From Roseisolibacter agri (GTDB taxonomy: Bacteria > Gemmatimonadota > Gemmatimonadetes > Gemmatimonadales > Gemmatimonadaceae), in assembly GCF_030159095.1 (NCBI RefSeq), contig NZ_BRXS01000006.1, positions 372,001 to 436,000 of the forward strand: a stretch of DNA of 64,000 bases. The letters run 5' to 3'. The notes below the pieces were generated by a model. It had not been told where the DNA came from. It was given only the letters and a program-made list of their open reading frames with translations, and made no database searches. The position numbers and the translations under genes are program-made. Positions 17,463-28,233 of this stretch are shown here, piece by piece (positions within the stretch are counted from its first letter, which is position 1; each line of letters begins with the position of its first letter).

Positions 17463-19321
17463 CTGGTCGGCGGTGAGAGCGAGGCGAGCCGCGTGGCGGC
17501 GTCGCGGAAAGCATAGTCGGTCGCCAGGACCCGGAGGTACCAGGCCCGCGCGTCGTCGACACGACCGACCTCCTGCGACGCGGCTCCCAGAAGGTAGCAC
17601 AGGGCGACCTGCTGCGGTGCCTCCGATGTGGCCGGCGCGTCGCCCGACAGCGTCCCCGCGACCGGCGCGAGCGTCGAGAGCACGAGATCCGGCTCGCCAC
17701 GCTCCAGGAAGCACGACGCGAGCGCCTCCATCGCGCGCAGCGGACGGCCCGGCGCCCGCGCGGCCTTCTGGAACTCGCCGATCGCCTCCTCCAGCAGCCC
17801 CATCTCCTTGTACGCGACGCCGAGGTCGTAGTGCGCGTCGAAGTCGGCGTCCTCCAGGGAGCGCGCGATGCCCGCCTTGAACGCCTGCAGCGTCGCCTGG
17901 AAGTCGGCCTCCTCGTCGCCCGTCGTGGGCATCGTGGGCGCGATCAGGCGCGTGCTCTTCGCGGGCTCGCTGTCGCGGAGCCATGCGCCGAGGTCGAGGC
18001 CGTCGGAGTCGGGGACCACGGCGGCCGCGGGCGCAGGCTCCGGTGCCGGAGCGGGCGCCGCGACCTGCGCGACCGGCGATACGAGGTCGTGCGCTTCCAG
18101 CTCCAGCAGCGGCTCCTCGGCCTGCTCCGCCGCCTGCTCAACCGCGGGCGCTGCCGCCACGTCGGCGGCGAAGTCGTCGACCAGCAGGGGCAGGTCCACA
18201 CTCGCGTCGCTCCACGCGACGGGCGACTCGTCGGGCGTATCGGGAGCCTCCACGTCCAGGGGCTCGACGTCCAGCAGCTCGAGTCCGAGCCCCACCGGCG
18301 CCTCGACCGCGTGCTCGACGACGGCCGACTCCAGATCGATGCTCGCGAGGTCCGCGTCCGCGAACGCCGGCACGCCGACCGGGACGTCGACGTCGATCGC
18401 CAGCGGCGACTCGGCGGCGTGCGCCCAGTCGCCGTCGCCACGTCCCCCGTCCAGCGCGACCATCGACGGCGCGAGGGGCGGGAGCTCGCCGGGCAGCGAG
18501 GCCAGCGGTGCGCCGGTCGCGGCCGGCGCGGACAGGTCGAGGTCGATGGACGGCGCATCCGCCCACGCGGGCGCCTCGGCCGCCGCGGGCTCGGAGAAGT
18601 CCACCGACGACAGCAGGTCGAGCGGCGCCTCGTGCGCGGCCGCCGCCTCCTCGATCGCCGCCGCGTCGAGGTCCAGGAAGACGAGGTCCGCCGCCGCGGC
18701 GTTGCGCGATGCGCCACCGGCCCGCGGCGTCTCGAACTCGGCCGTCGCCTCGTCGCCGAGGCCGGCCGCGCGCAGCGCCTGGTCGAGGAGCTCCTGCAGC
18801 TTGGCCGACTGGTCGGCCGGGCGCGCGCCGCCCGTCGCGAGGTGCGCGGCCAGGCCCGCCCGCGCATCCGCGGCCCCGTCGCAGAGGACGACGTAGTCGG
18901 CCAGGCTGCGCGCCACCTCGCCGCCCTGCCCGCCCCGCTGCATGCGCTCCGCGTAGGTCAGGAAGTGCTGCCGCGCGTCGCTGCGGAAGCCCTTCTTCGC
19001 GTGCAGCACGCCCAGCGTGTAATGCGTGGCCGCGCGCTCCGGCGCCTGGCGCAGGATCTTGGCGCCGAGGGCGATCGCATTGTTGAGGAAGCCGCCGGCG
19101 GCGTACAGGTCGAGGGCGCGCTCGTAGTACGTGACCGCGCGCGGCGTGTCGCCGGCACGCAGCGCGACGTCGCCCGCCCGGTTGTAGAGCGCGACGTCGA
19201 TCTCGTCGTCGGCCTCGGGCGACGCGTCCAGGAGGCGCGTGTAGAGGGCCAGCGCCTTGTCGTACTGTCGGTCGTGCTCCAGCTGGGCCGCTTGCTTCTT
19301 GATCTTGGCGAGCGCGGACAT
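17459..19321 (-). CDS. Second acidic TPR protein with Trp-dotted linker
   Basis: About 620 residues; ATG 19321 is preceded in frame by GTG 19324. Residues 1-~125 form TPR units (YDKALALYTRLLDASPEADDE, VALRAGDTPRAVTYYERALDLY, YTLGVLHAKKGFRSDARQHFL). An acidic Ala/Asp/Leu-rich linker follows (~200-450), with tryptophans in DWAHAAES, AWSDASVD and LGAWLRDSEP, then a C-terminal TPR block (HYDLGVAYKEMGLLEEAIGEFQKAA). There is no signal peptide. It resembles the 11247-13595 protein in architecture and short motifs, so the two may be distant paralogues. It follows hutI by three bases and overlaps the prenyl synthase gene. Function unknown. Confidence 0.85.
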   Translation of the reverse strand: MSALAKIKKQAAQLEHDRQYDKALALYTRLLDASPEADDEIDVALYNRAGDVALRAGDTPRAVTYYERALDLYAAGGFLNNAIALGAKILRQAPERAATHYTLGVLHAKKGFRSDARQHFLTYAERMQRGGQGGEVARSLADYVVLCDGAADARAGLAAHLATGGARPADQSAKLQELLDQALRAAGLGDEATAEFETPRAGGASRNAAAADLVFLDLDAAAIEEAAAAHEAPLDLLSSVDFSEPAAAEAPAWADAPSIDLDLSAPAATGAPLASLPGELPPLAPSMVALDGGRGDGDWAHAAESPLAIDVDVPVGVPAFADADLASIDLESAVVEHAVEAPVGLGLELLDVEPLDVEAPDTPDESPVAWSDASVDLPLLVDDFAADVAAAPAVEQAAEQAEEPLLELEAHDLVSPVAQVAAPAPAPEPAPAAAVVPDSDGLDLGAWLRDSEPAKSTRLIAPTMPTTGDEEADFQATLQAFKAGIARSLEDADFDAHYDLGVAYKEMGLLEEAIGEFQKAARAPGRPLRAMEALASCFLERGEPDLVLSTLAPVAGTLSGDAPATSEAPQQVALCYLLGAASQEVGRVDDARAWYLRVLATDYAFRDAATRLASLSPPTR

Positions 19322-19327
19322 CACCGG

Positions 19328-20710
19328 TCAGGGCTGCGAGGTGAAACGTGCCTCGAACGGGTGACAGGCCACGCCGCCCACCCACGTCCCGCGGCACAGC
19401 CGGTCGCCGTACCAGTACGGGAGCTCGCGCACGTCCTCGGCGTCGAACAGCGCCAGGTCCGCCGAGAATCCGGGCGCGAGCTGCCCCGTCTCCCCTGCGA
19501 GGGAGAGCGCGGCGGCACCGTTCACGGTTCCGGCGACCACCGCTTCGGCGGCGGTCAGGCGGAGCTGGCTGACGGCGAGGGTGAGCACGAGCGGGAAGTT
19601 GACGGTGGGGCTCGTCCCCGGGTTGAAGTCCGACGCCAGGGCCACGGGGGCCCCGGCGTCGATCAGCGCGCGCGCGGGCGCCTGCCGCGCGCTCCCCAGG
19701 AAGAGCATGGTCCCGGGGAGGAGGGTCGCCACGGTGCCGCCGGCCGCGAGCGCCCGCACGCCGTCCTCGCTCACCGCCGCCAGATGGTCCGCCGAAGCGG
19801 CCCCCAGAGCGACGGCCAGCTCGGCCGCGCCGGACGTCTGCAGTTCGTCGGCGTGCAGCTTGAGGCCGAGGCCCGCCACTCGGGCAGCCTCCAGCAGCAC
19901 GCGGCTCTCCGCCACGGTATAGACGCCCGGCTCGCAGAAAACGTCAGCAAATCGGGCCAGCCCCTCCGCCGCCACCGCGGGCAGCATCTCGTGCACGAGG
20001 AGTCGGAGGTAGTCGGCCCGCCCCTGGTCCCCCCGCGCCCGGTACTCCTGCGGCACCTCGTGCGCCCCCAGCCAGGTCGGCACCAGCCGCAGAGGGAGCA
20101 GCTCCTGCAGCCGGCGGATCACCCGCAGCGTCTTCAGCTCGTCCACGACCGTGAGGCCGTAGCCCGACTTCACCTCGACGGTGGTCGTCCCGTACGACGC
20201 GATCCGCCGCAGCCGCGGCAGCGCCAGCGCCACCAGCTCGTCCTCGGCCCGCGCGCGGAGGTCGCGCACCGAGCTGTGGATCCCGCCGCCGCGCTTCGCG
20301 ATCTCCATGTACGGGAGCCCCATCGCGCGCAGCTCCTGCTCCTCGAAGCGCGGGCGGCCGAAGATCGCGTGCGTGTGCGAGTCCACGAGGCCGGGCATCA
20401 GCAGCCGCCCGCCGCAGTCGATCCGGTCGGCATCGGCGAAGCGCAGCTCCAGCGCGTCCTGCGGCCCGACGGCGGCGATGCGACCGTCCACGACCGCGAC
20501 CGCGGTGCCTGGCGGCTGCACGCCAGCGTCACGCAGCTCCGCGCCGCGACGGGCGCGCGCGGGACCGGCGCAGGTGACGACCTGAGCGGCGTTGGTGAAG
20601 AGGAGCGTCGAGCGTCGAGCGTCGAGCGGCGGGTCTGCCTCTCTCGTGAGCGGAGCACCGGTTGCCGACGGATGTCCCTCGACGCTCGACGCTCGCCGCT
20701 CGACGCTCAC
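19328..20710 (-). CDS. hutI: Imidazolonepropionase with repeat-derived N-terminal extension
   Basis: 460 residues. The conserved enzyme begins around residue 40 (LLFTNAAQVVTC) and carries the amidohydrolase Zn motif HTHAIF, the FEEQE loop, KSGYGLT, GAHEVPQE and HADELQTSG, all typical of HutI. It hydrolyses 4-imidazolone-5-propanoate to formiminoglutamate, step three of histidine degradation. The family is usually ~400-410 residues; the extra ~40 N-terminal residues (VSVERRASSVEG..., LDARRSTL) come from a long inverted repeat. No ATG, GTG or TTG occurs in frame between GTG 20710 and the conserved part, so that GTG, overlapping the radical SAM stop as GTGA, is the only plausible start. Confidence 0.93.
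   Translation of the reverse strand: MSVERRASSVEGHPSATGAPLTREADPPLDARRSTLLFTNAAQVVTCAGPARARRGAELRDAGVQPPGTAVAVVDGRIAAVGPQDALELRFADADRIDCGGRLLMPGLVDSHTHAIFGRPRFEEQELRAMGLPYMEIAKRGGGIHSSVRDLRARAEDELVALALPRLRRIASYGTTTVEVKSGYGLTVVDELKTLRVIRRLQELLPLRLVPTWLGAHEVPQEYRARGDQGRADYLRLLVHEMLPAVAAEGLARFADVFCEPGVYTVAESRVLLEAARVAGLGLKLHADELQTSGAAELAVALGAASADHLAAVSEDGVRALAAGGTVATLLPGTMLFLGSARQAPARALIDAGAPVALASDFNPGTSPTVNFPLVLTLAVSQLRLTAAEAVVAGTVNGAAALSLAGETGQLAPGFSADLALFDAEDVRELPYWYGDRLCRGTWVGGVACHPFEARFTSQP
20603..20708. repeat. Inverted repeat of GTCGAGC-like units at the hutI start
   Basis: The left part 20603-20631 is built from GAGCGTC units. The right part 20678-20708 is its complement. Two alternative pairings exist: 17 perfect bp (20603-20619 with 20679-20695) or 15 perfect bp (20617-20631 with 20695-20709). 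The whole element is translated as the first ~36 residues of HutI. Confidence 0.8.
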
Positions 20711-21708
20711 GAGATCACCCCGGGCGTCCGCACGTTCCCCATCACGTCCCGCACGCGCGACGCGATCCGGATCGGGGCCTGCGCCTCGCCGCGGCAGGCG
20801 TAGTAGCACGCGTTGCAGTCGATCGGCTCGTACTTCCGGAACTCCGACCAGTGGAAGTCGCTCGGGAAGTCCGGGCAGCGCCGCACGCCGCCCGTGGGGC
20901 TGACGTGGATCGTGTCGATGCCGCTGCGACACGGCTCCGTCATCTCGCCGCGCACGTAGCGCGGGATCTGCTCGAGGTAGTAGTCGGAGTTCGTGATGAC
21001 GCCGCGGCGGCGGCGCTTGAACGCGAGCAGCCGCGCCACCAGGTCGTCGATCTCGTCGTACTGCGGGTCGCGGATCAGGTGCTCGACGTTCCCGTTCTTC
21101 GAGTCCGTGTAGACGCTCAGGTTCACGCCGCAGCCCAGCGACTCCGCCTTCTCGACGATCGGGAAGACCTGCGAGAGGTTGTCGTCCTTGATGACCGTGT
21201 TGAAGCGGATGTTGTCGATGCCGCGCGCGCGCATCGCATCGACGGTGCGGAAGATCTTCTCGGTCAGGCCGGGAATCCCCCGCGCCACGTCGTGGCGGCC
21301 GTCCAGGTAGTCGAGCGAGATGCTGAACTGGTTGATGCCCGCGTCCCACAGCGACTGCGCGCGCTCGGGCGTCAGCATGCCGCCGTGCGTGATCAGCGTG
21401 ACGTACTTGAGGCGCACCGCGCCGTTCACCGCCGCCACCAGCGACTCGAGGTCGCGGCGCAGCAGCGGCTCGCCGCCCGTCCACGTGACGAGCATCGGGT
21501 TGAAGTAGCGCGCGGCGTCCGCGAAGCTCTTCAGCTCGTCCGCCTTCGTCTCCGCCGGCGTCTTCCAGTAGTCGCAGAAGCCGCAGCGCGCGTTGCAGCG
21601 CAGCGTCGCCTCGAAGTGCACGAGGACCGGCCGCCGGCGCGCCTTGAGCCACGCGTACTTGGCGAGGAAGAGCGGGACGTGGTAGGGCTTGAATCTGGCA
21701 GAGAGCAT
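20707..21708 (-). CDS. Radical SAM protein of unknown substrate inside the hut operon
   Basis: 333 residues with the CxxxCxxC iron-sulfur motif at C38/C42/C45 (RCNARCGFCDYWK), a TWTGGEPLLRRD SAM-binding segment and NQFSISLDY, all standard for the radical SAM barrel. A Cys-rich tail (PCRSG, RRCPDFP, DCNACYYACRGE) looks like a SPASM/twitch-type auxiliary-cluster region. GGAGG sits about six bases before the ATG. It lies between hutU (96 bp upstream, across a 61-bp palindrome) and hutI (GTGA overlap). The barrel resembles HpnH/MoaA-type proteins, but the substrate is not recognisable. No peptide precursor gene for maturation is visible next to it. Confidence 0.88.
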   Translation of the reverse strand: MLSARFKPYHVPLFLAKYAWLKARRRPVLVHFEATLRCNARCGFCDYWKTPAETKADELKSFADAARYFNPMLVTWTGGEPLLRRDLESLVAAVNGAVRLKYVTLITHGGMLTPERAQSLWDAGINQFSISLDYLDGRHDVARGIPGLTEKIFRTVDAMRARGIDNIRFNTVIKDDNLSQVFPIVEKAESLGCGVNLSVYTDSKNGNVEHLIRDPQYDEIDDLVARLLAFKRRRRGVITNSDYYLEQIPRYVRGEMTEPCRSGIDTIHVSPTGGVRRCPDFPSDFHWSEFRKYEPIDCNACYYACRGEAQAPIRIASRVRDVMGNVRTPGVIS

Positions 21709-21739
21709 CGCGCGCCTCCGGCTCCGCGTACGACGGCCG

Positions 21740-21800
21740 TCGGCGCTCGGCGCTGGGCGCTCACCCGGCCGCCGGGTGAGCGCCCAGCGCCGAGCGCCGA
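21740..21800. repeat. 61-bp near-perfect palindrome between hutU and the radical SAM gene
   Basis: 30-bp arms (21740-21769 and 21771-21800) pair perfectly around a single central base. The arms contain imperfect reiterations of GGCGCT. It begins five bases past... in map order it abuts the hutU stop (21805) and lies 32 bp before the radical SAM ATG, so it is internal to the hut operon. It could act as an attenuator or mRNA-processing site, or be a mobile palindromic repeat. Confidence 0.8.
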
Positions 21801-21804
21801 GCCG

Positions 21805-23498
<1,694 letters not shown>

Positions 23499-23502
<4 letters not shown>

Positions 23503-25052
23503 GTCTGGACCTCCGCGAGGATCGAGTCGGCGAAGCGCGACGCCTGGGGCACGAAGCGCCCTTCGGCGATCGCGTCCGCGAGGCGGCGTACGTCGGGGGA
23601 CGGCGGGCGGTCGCCCGTCAGCGGCGCGACGAGCGCGCGCACCGCGGCGTGCGTGGCGGCCACGCCGGCGGATGGCCGCAGCGGCGCGCGCAGGTCGATC
23701 CCGCGCGCGCCGCACAGCAGCTCGATGGCGAGCACGTGGCGGACGTTGTGCACGACGCGGCGGAGCTTGAGCGCCGCCCCCATCGCCATCGGCACGACGT
23801 CCTCCTTGCTGCCGTCCGTCGGGATGGTGTCGACGCTGGCGGGATGCGCGAGGGTCTTGCACTCGCTCGCCAGCGCGGCGGCCGAGACCTGCGCCATCAT
23901 GAAGCCGGACTCCAGCCCGGGCTCGTTCGCGAGGAAGGCCGGCATCCCGTGGTTGAGGTCCGGGTGCACCAGCCGGTCGATGCGGCGCTCGCTCATCGTC
24001 GCGAGGTTCGTGAGCGCGATCGCCAGCACGTCGGCGGCCATCGCGCCCGCCTGCCCGTGGAAGTTGCCGCCGCTCAGCATCGTCCCGTCGGCGAAGACGA
24101 GCGGGTTGTCGGTGGCGGCGTTCAGCTCGCGCCCCAGCAGCCCGCCCGCGAAGCGCAGCGCGTCGAGCACCGGGCCGTGCACCTGCGGCATGCAGCGCAG
24201 CGCGTAGGCGTCCTGCACGCGCGGATCGTTCGTCCGGTGCGACTCGCGGATCTCGCTGTCGGCGAGCAGCGCGCGCAGCAGCGCGGCGCTCTCGCGCTGC
24301 CCGTGCTGACCGCGCACGTCGTGGATGCGCGCGTCGAAGGCGTCGGGCGTGCCCATGAGCGCCTCGACGGTCATCGCGCCCGCCGCGTGCGCCGTCTGCC
24401 AGAGCGCGACCGCCTCGGCCAGCGCGAGCGCGCCCACCGCGGCGTGCGCCTGCGTGCCGTTCACCAGCGCGAGGCCCTCCTTGGGCTCGAGCGTCGCGGG
24501 CGACAGGCCGGCCGCGGCCAGCGCCTCGCAGCCCGCCATCACGCGGCCGCCATGCTCGGCCTCCCCCTCGCCGATCAGCACCAGCGCCAGGTGCGACAGC
24601 GGCGCGAGGTCGCCGCTCGCGCCGACGCTCCCCTGCTCCGGCACCACGGGATGCACGCCCTGCGCGAGCATCGCGAGCAGCAGCTCGACGAGCTCCGGCC
24701 GCGCGCCGGAGTGCCCGCACGCGAGCACGTTGGCGCGCAGCAGCATCATCGCGCGCACCTCGGGCGTGGACAGCGGCGTGCCCACGCCCGCGGCGTGGCT
24801 GCGCACCAGGTTCACCTGCAAGGCGCGCAGCCGGTCGGGCGGGATGGCGACCTCGGACAGCTTGCCGAAGCCCGTCGTGACGCCGTAGACCACGGCGTCG
24901 CGCGCCACGATGTCGTCCACCACCGCGCGCGTCGCCAGCATGCGGGCGCGCGCTTCGGGCGACAGGACGGCGCGCGCCGAGCCGTCGGCGACCGCGCGCA
25001 GCGAGGCGAGCGTCAGGGCCCGCCCGTCGATGACCACTTCGGTGCCGTTCAT
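23499..25052 (-). CDS. hutH: Histidine ammonia-lyase
   Basis: 517 residues. The Ala145-Ser146-Gly147 triad in [14 protein letters not shown] is the precursor of the MIO cofactor. [24 protein letters not shown] and the [17 protein letters not shown] segment are also conserved. It converts histidine to urocanate and ammonia, the first step of the pathway. It is 49 bp downstream of lptD with no evident promoter or HutC operator in the gap, so the hut genes may be read through from the envelope genes. No hutG, hutF or histidine transporter is in the window. Confidence 0.97.
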
Positions 25053-25101
25053 CCGGGGAATGTCGACCGCGCGACGCTCCCCGACAAGGCGGCGGGCGCG
25101 A

Positions 25102-28100
25102 CTAGAACGTCCCGCTCTGGCCCGGGGCGCGGAAGGTCTGCCGGTTGTAGTCGAACTTCAGGTCCGGCTGCGCCTTCAGCGCGACGAAGAAGTTGAAGCC
25201 GAAGTTGCCGTTCGGCGACTGCGTGAAGGCGAACACCGCGCGCCAGTCGTGCAGCTCGCGCTGCAGCGTCACCTGGTTGCTGGCGAAGCCGCCGCGCTGG
25301 GCGTCGTAGGTCGTGGACCACTGCGCGGCCCACTTCTGCGTCACCGGGAAGCTCGTGTTGAGCGTCAGCGACTGCTGCGGCGGCGAGGCGTACACCGGCG
25401 CGCCGAACGTCGTGGAGCCGAGGGGCGTGCCCGCCGGCGGCGCGGTGCGCGCCTGGATCAGGCAGTTCTCGTAGATGTACGCCGGCTGGTTGACGAAGGC
25501 GCGGCAGGCGACGGTCGGATCGGCCTGGATGATGGGCCCGCGGATGTCCGGGCGCTGGCGCGACGCCGTGTACGTGACGCTCGCCTGCCAGCCGTTCGTG
25601 TTGGGGATGTCGTACGCCGCGTTGCGGGCGGCCGAGCCGGCGACCTGCTGCGCGACCGCCTGCCGCGAGAAGAAGGCGTCGCCGCCCGGCGTGGCCGCCT
25701 CGCGCGACTGCGACGGCGTGGCCGCGCCCGTCGTGGACGACGGCTGCACCTTGCGGCCGAACAGCCGCGCCAGCGTGCCGAAGATCGCGGAGTTCTGGTC
25801 GAGCGAGAAGTTGACGCCCATCTCGGTGCGGTACGGCTTGAACACCGCCGTGTCGCTGGCCGGATCGCCGAGGAAGAGCGAGTACGTCGTGCGGAAGTCG
25901 AGGCCCGGGATCAGGTCCGAGCGCGCGCTGAAGCCGAACGTCTGGTCCGTGAAGCCGCGCTGGTTCAGCAGGCTCCCGCCGATCGAGTCGGCGCGCACGA
26001 AGTCGTAGTTGAGCCCCGTGAAGTTCAGCGACAGCAGGCGGACCTTGTTCCCCTCCGCGACGGCCGAGCCGCCCGCGTCGGTGCGGACGGGCCGCGTGGT
26101 CGTGTCGGTGACGGCGGCGCTGTCGGCCGGCGTGGGCGCGGCGCTGTCGCCGGGCGCTCGCGCGGGCGTCCCCGTGGCCGGCGCGGACGGCGCGCGCGCG
26201 CGCATCTTCGCCTCGAGGTTCGTCGAGAGCTGCAGCGACACGCGGCTCTGCACCAGCGCGCCCAGGTAGCCCTGCGGCGCGCGGCCAATCGCGTTCAGGT
26301 ACTCGTCGCTCACCCGCGCCTCGGGCGAGTAGCTGTACGAGATGACCGGGTTGATCGAGTGGCGGAACCGCTCGACCTTCCCGAAGCCCGGCGGGAAGGC
26401 GTAGAACGTCGGCGACGAGCTGACGCCCACCGACGCGCGCTTGCGCTGCGCCACCCACTTGCCGCCCGTGCGCTCGCTGCGCACGAACAGGCCACCGGCG
26501 TCCACGTTAGACAGGCTGACCGTCGGCGAGACGTTCCAGGTGCCCTGCAGGAAGCGCGGCAGGTTGAACGACGTGTTCCAGTCGAGGCTCGACAGGTACG
26601 TCTGGTTGAACACCCGCGTCTCGCGCGTCGTCGTGTCGCGGATGTCGCGGTAGACGGGGCGCGTCTGCGGGAAGTCCTGGACCTCCTCGGTGAAGCTGAA
26701 GGAGTTGGCCCAGTTGAAGTCGAAGATCTTGATCGGCGACTCGACGCGCACCGACGTGTTGCGCCGCGACGGGTTCACCGACGCGCTGTCCAGGCGTCCC
26801 GACGCGTCCCGCCGGTAGACGTAGGCGAACTGCGTCCCCTGGTCGATCCGGAAGCTCTGCGTGTTGGTGAGCGAGAGCGTCGGCGTCCAGTCCACGTTCT
26901 CGCCGAACGAGATCGTGCGGGTCGTCAGGTTCAGGTTCGGGAAGTCCTGGTCGACCTGGTCGCGCCCGGGGAACTGCTTGCGCGTGCCGCCGATGCTCAT
27001 CGACGTCGGGCCGAACTTGTCCTGGAAGTTCAGCTGCGACGCGATCGTGCCGAGGGCGGCGTTCGGGTTCAGGCTGTTCTGCCGCTGGACCGTCGTGTTC
27101 TGGACGTAGTTCAGGTTCGCCGACAGCCGGCGCTGCTGGTTGAACGCCTGCTCGTGCCCCAGCGAGACGGCGAGGTTCCGGGTGCCGCCGCGGTTCGCCG
27201 TGTAGGACGCCGAGAGGCGGCCCTGGATGAAGCGGTCGATGATGCGGTAGCGCGTCTCGGCGTTCGCGCGGATCCACCCCGGGTCGAAGCCGTCGCCGCG
27301 CGAGCCGCTGCGCCAGTCCATCCACGCCGACGCGTCGGCGTAGCTGCCGAGGTTGAAGTAGTAGCCCAGGTTCTCGATCGACCGCTTGTACGACGGGGAG
27401 TTGCGGATCAGCTCCGCGACGCCGAAGCGCGGCGTCAGCAGCCCGCTGCGACGGCCGCTGCGCATGTCCTGGAAGACGAACGGGAGCCACATCACCGGCA
27501 CGTCGGCGATGTACAGCACGGCCGGCCGCACGACGAGCAGGTTGCGCGTCACCATCTTGATGTCGCGCGCCTCGAAGTGGTAATGCGGCACGGTCTCGCT
27601 GCAGCTCGTCACCGAGCCGTCGCGCGCGAAGACGTAGCGGCGCCCCTCGATGATCGAGTCGCTCACGAGCGCGCCGCGCTCGCCCGACACGAACCAGGTC
27701 TCGCCCTCGGTGACCGCCGTCTGGAACTGCTCGATCGTGCCGCGCTTCTCGGCCACGTAGTAGACGATGCGGCCGCGCACCGAGACGTCCGCCTGCGACG
27801 GGTCGCGAAGGAAGACCGTGTCGCCGCGCACCGAGTCCGGGCGCGCCACGATGACCTGCGTCGAGTCGTCGTACTCGACGTGGCTGCCGACGAGCAGCGT
27901 ACCCTCGCGTTCGACGGCGGCGGGCTTCCCCTCCAGCACGAGCAGCCGGCGCTCCGCCTGGAAGCGCACCGTGTCGCCCTGGTAGCGCGTGGCGGTGAAG
28001 CCGGGGCGCGCGAGCAGCGCGGTCAGCGTGGAGTCGGGATCGAGGAACTTGACCAGCGCCGAGTCGCTGCCGGGGCGCCGCGTGGGCTGCTGCGCGCCGC

Positions 28101-28233
28101 CCCCGATGTTCGGCAGGCGGACGCCGCCCGGAAGCCCCGGCGGCTGCGCGCCGGCCGCCGCGGCCAGCGCGGCGAGCGCGATCCCGCACGCCGCGAGCGC
28201 GCGTCGCATCGGCGTCCTGACGCCCGCGCTCAC
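25102..28233 (-). CDS. lptD: LPS-assembly protein LptD-like outer-membrane barrel
   Basis: 1043 residues from GTG 28233 (ATG 28209 is an alternative). A signal peptide covers roughly residues 9-30 (MRRALAACGIALAALAAAAGAQ). Residues ~75-250 form an OstA/LptA-like beta-jellyroll (FQAERRLLVLEGKPAAVERE, ADVSVRGRIVYYVAEKRGTIE). A large barrel follows (VTRNLLVVRPAVLYIADVPVMWLPFVFQDMRSGRRSG is the typical LptD junction, given here in part). The C-terminal residue is Phe. It would insert lipopolysaccharide into the outer leaflet. It overlaps tatC as GTGA. Sequence is diverged from proteobacterial LptD, so the call rests on architecture. Confidence 0.82.
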   Translation of the reverse strand: MSAGVRTPMRRALAACGIALAALAAAAGAQPPGLPGGVRLPNIGGGAQQPTRRPGSDSALVKFLDPDSTLTALLARPGFTATRYQGDTVRFQAERRLLVLEGKPAAVEREGTLLVGSHVEYDDSTQVIVARPDSVRGDTVFLRDPSQADVSVRGRIVYYVAEKRGTIEQFQTAVTEGETWFVSGERGALVSDSIIEGRRYVFARDGSVTSCSETVPHYHFEARDIKMVTRNLLVVRPAVLYIADVPVMWLPFVFQDMRSGRRSGLLTPRFGVAELIRNSPSYKRSIENLGYYFNLGSYADASAWMDWRSGSRGDGFDPGWIRANAETRYRIIDRFIQGRLSASYTANRGGTRNLAVSLGHEQAFNQQRRLSANLNYVQNTTVQRQNSLNPNAALGTIASQLNFQDKFGPTSMSIGGTRKQFPGRDQVDQDFPNLNLTTRTISFGENVDWTPTLSLTNTQSFRIDQGTQFAYVYRRDASGRLDSASVNPSRRNTSVRVESPIKIFDFNWANSFSFTEEVQDFPQTRPVYRDIRDTTTRETRVFNQTYLSSLDWNTSFNLPRFLQGTWNVSPTVSLSNVDAGGLFVRSERTGGKWVAQRKRASVGVSSSPTFYAFPPGFGKVERFRHSINPVISYSYSPEARVSDEYLNAIGRAPQGYLGALVQSRVSLQLSTNLEAKMRARAPSAPATGTPARAPGDSAAPTPADSAAVTDTTTRPVRTDAGGSAVAEGNKVRLLSLNFTGLNYDFVRADSIGGSLLNQRGFTDQTFGFSARSDLIPGLDFRTTYSLFLGDPASDTAVFKPYRTEMGVNFSLDQNSAIFGTLARLFGRKVQPSSTTGAATPSQSREAATPGGDAFFSRQAVAQQVAGSAARNAAYDIPNTNGWQASVTYTASRQRPDIRGPIIQADPTVACRAFVNQPAYIYENCLIQARTAPPAGTPLGSTTFGAPVYASPPQQSLTLNTSFPVTQKWAAQWSTTYDAQRGGFASNQVTLQRELHDWRAVFAFTQSPNGNFGFNFFVALKAQPDLKFDYNRQTFRAPGQSGTF

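Noticed and set aside
19328-21652. Apparent fusion of hutI with 300+ upstream residues
   Set aside because: The frame stays open through the radical SAM gene by chance of GC content. The upstream part has no hut homology and the GTG at 20710 fits.
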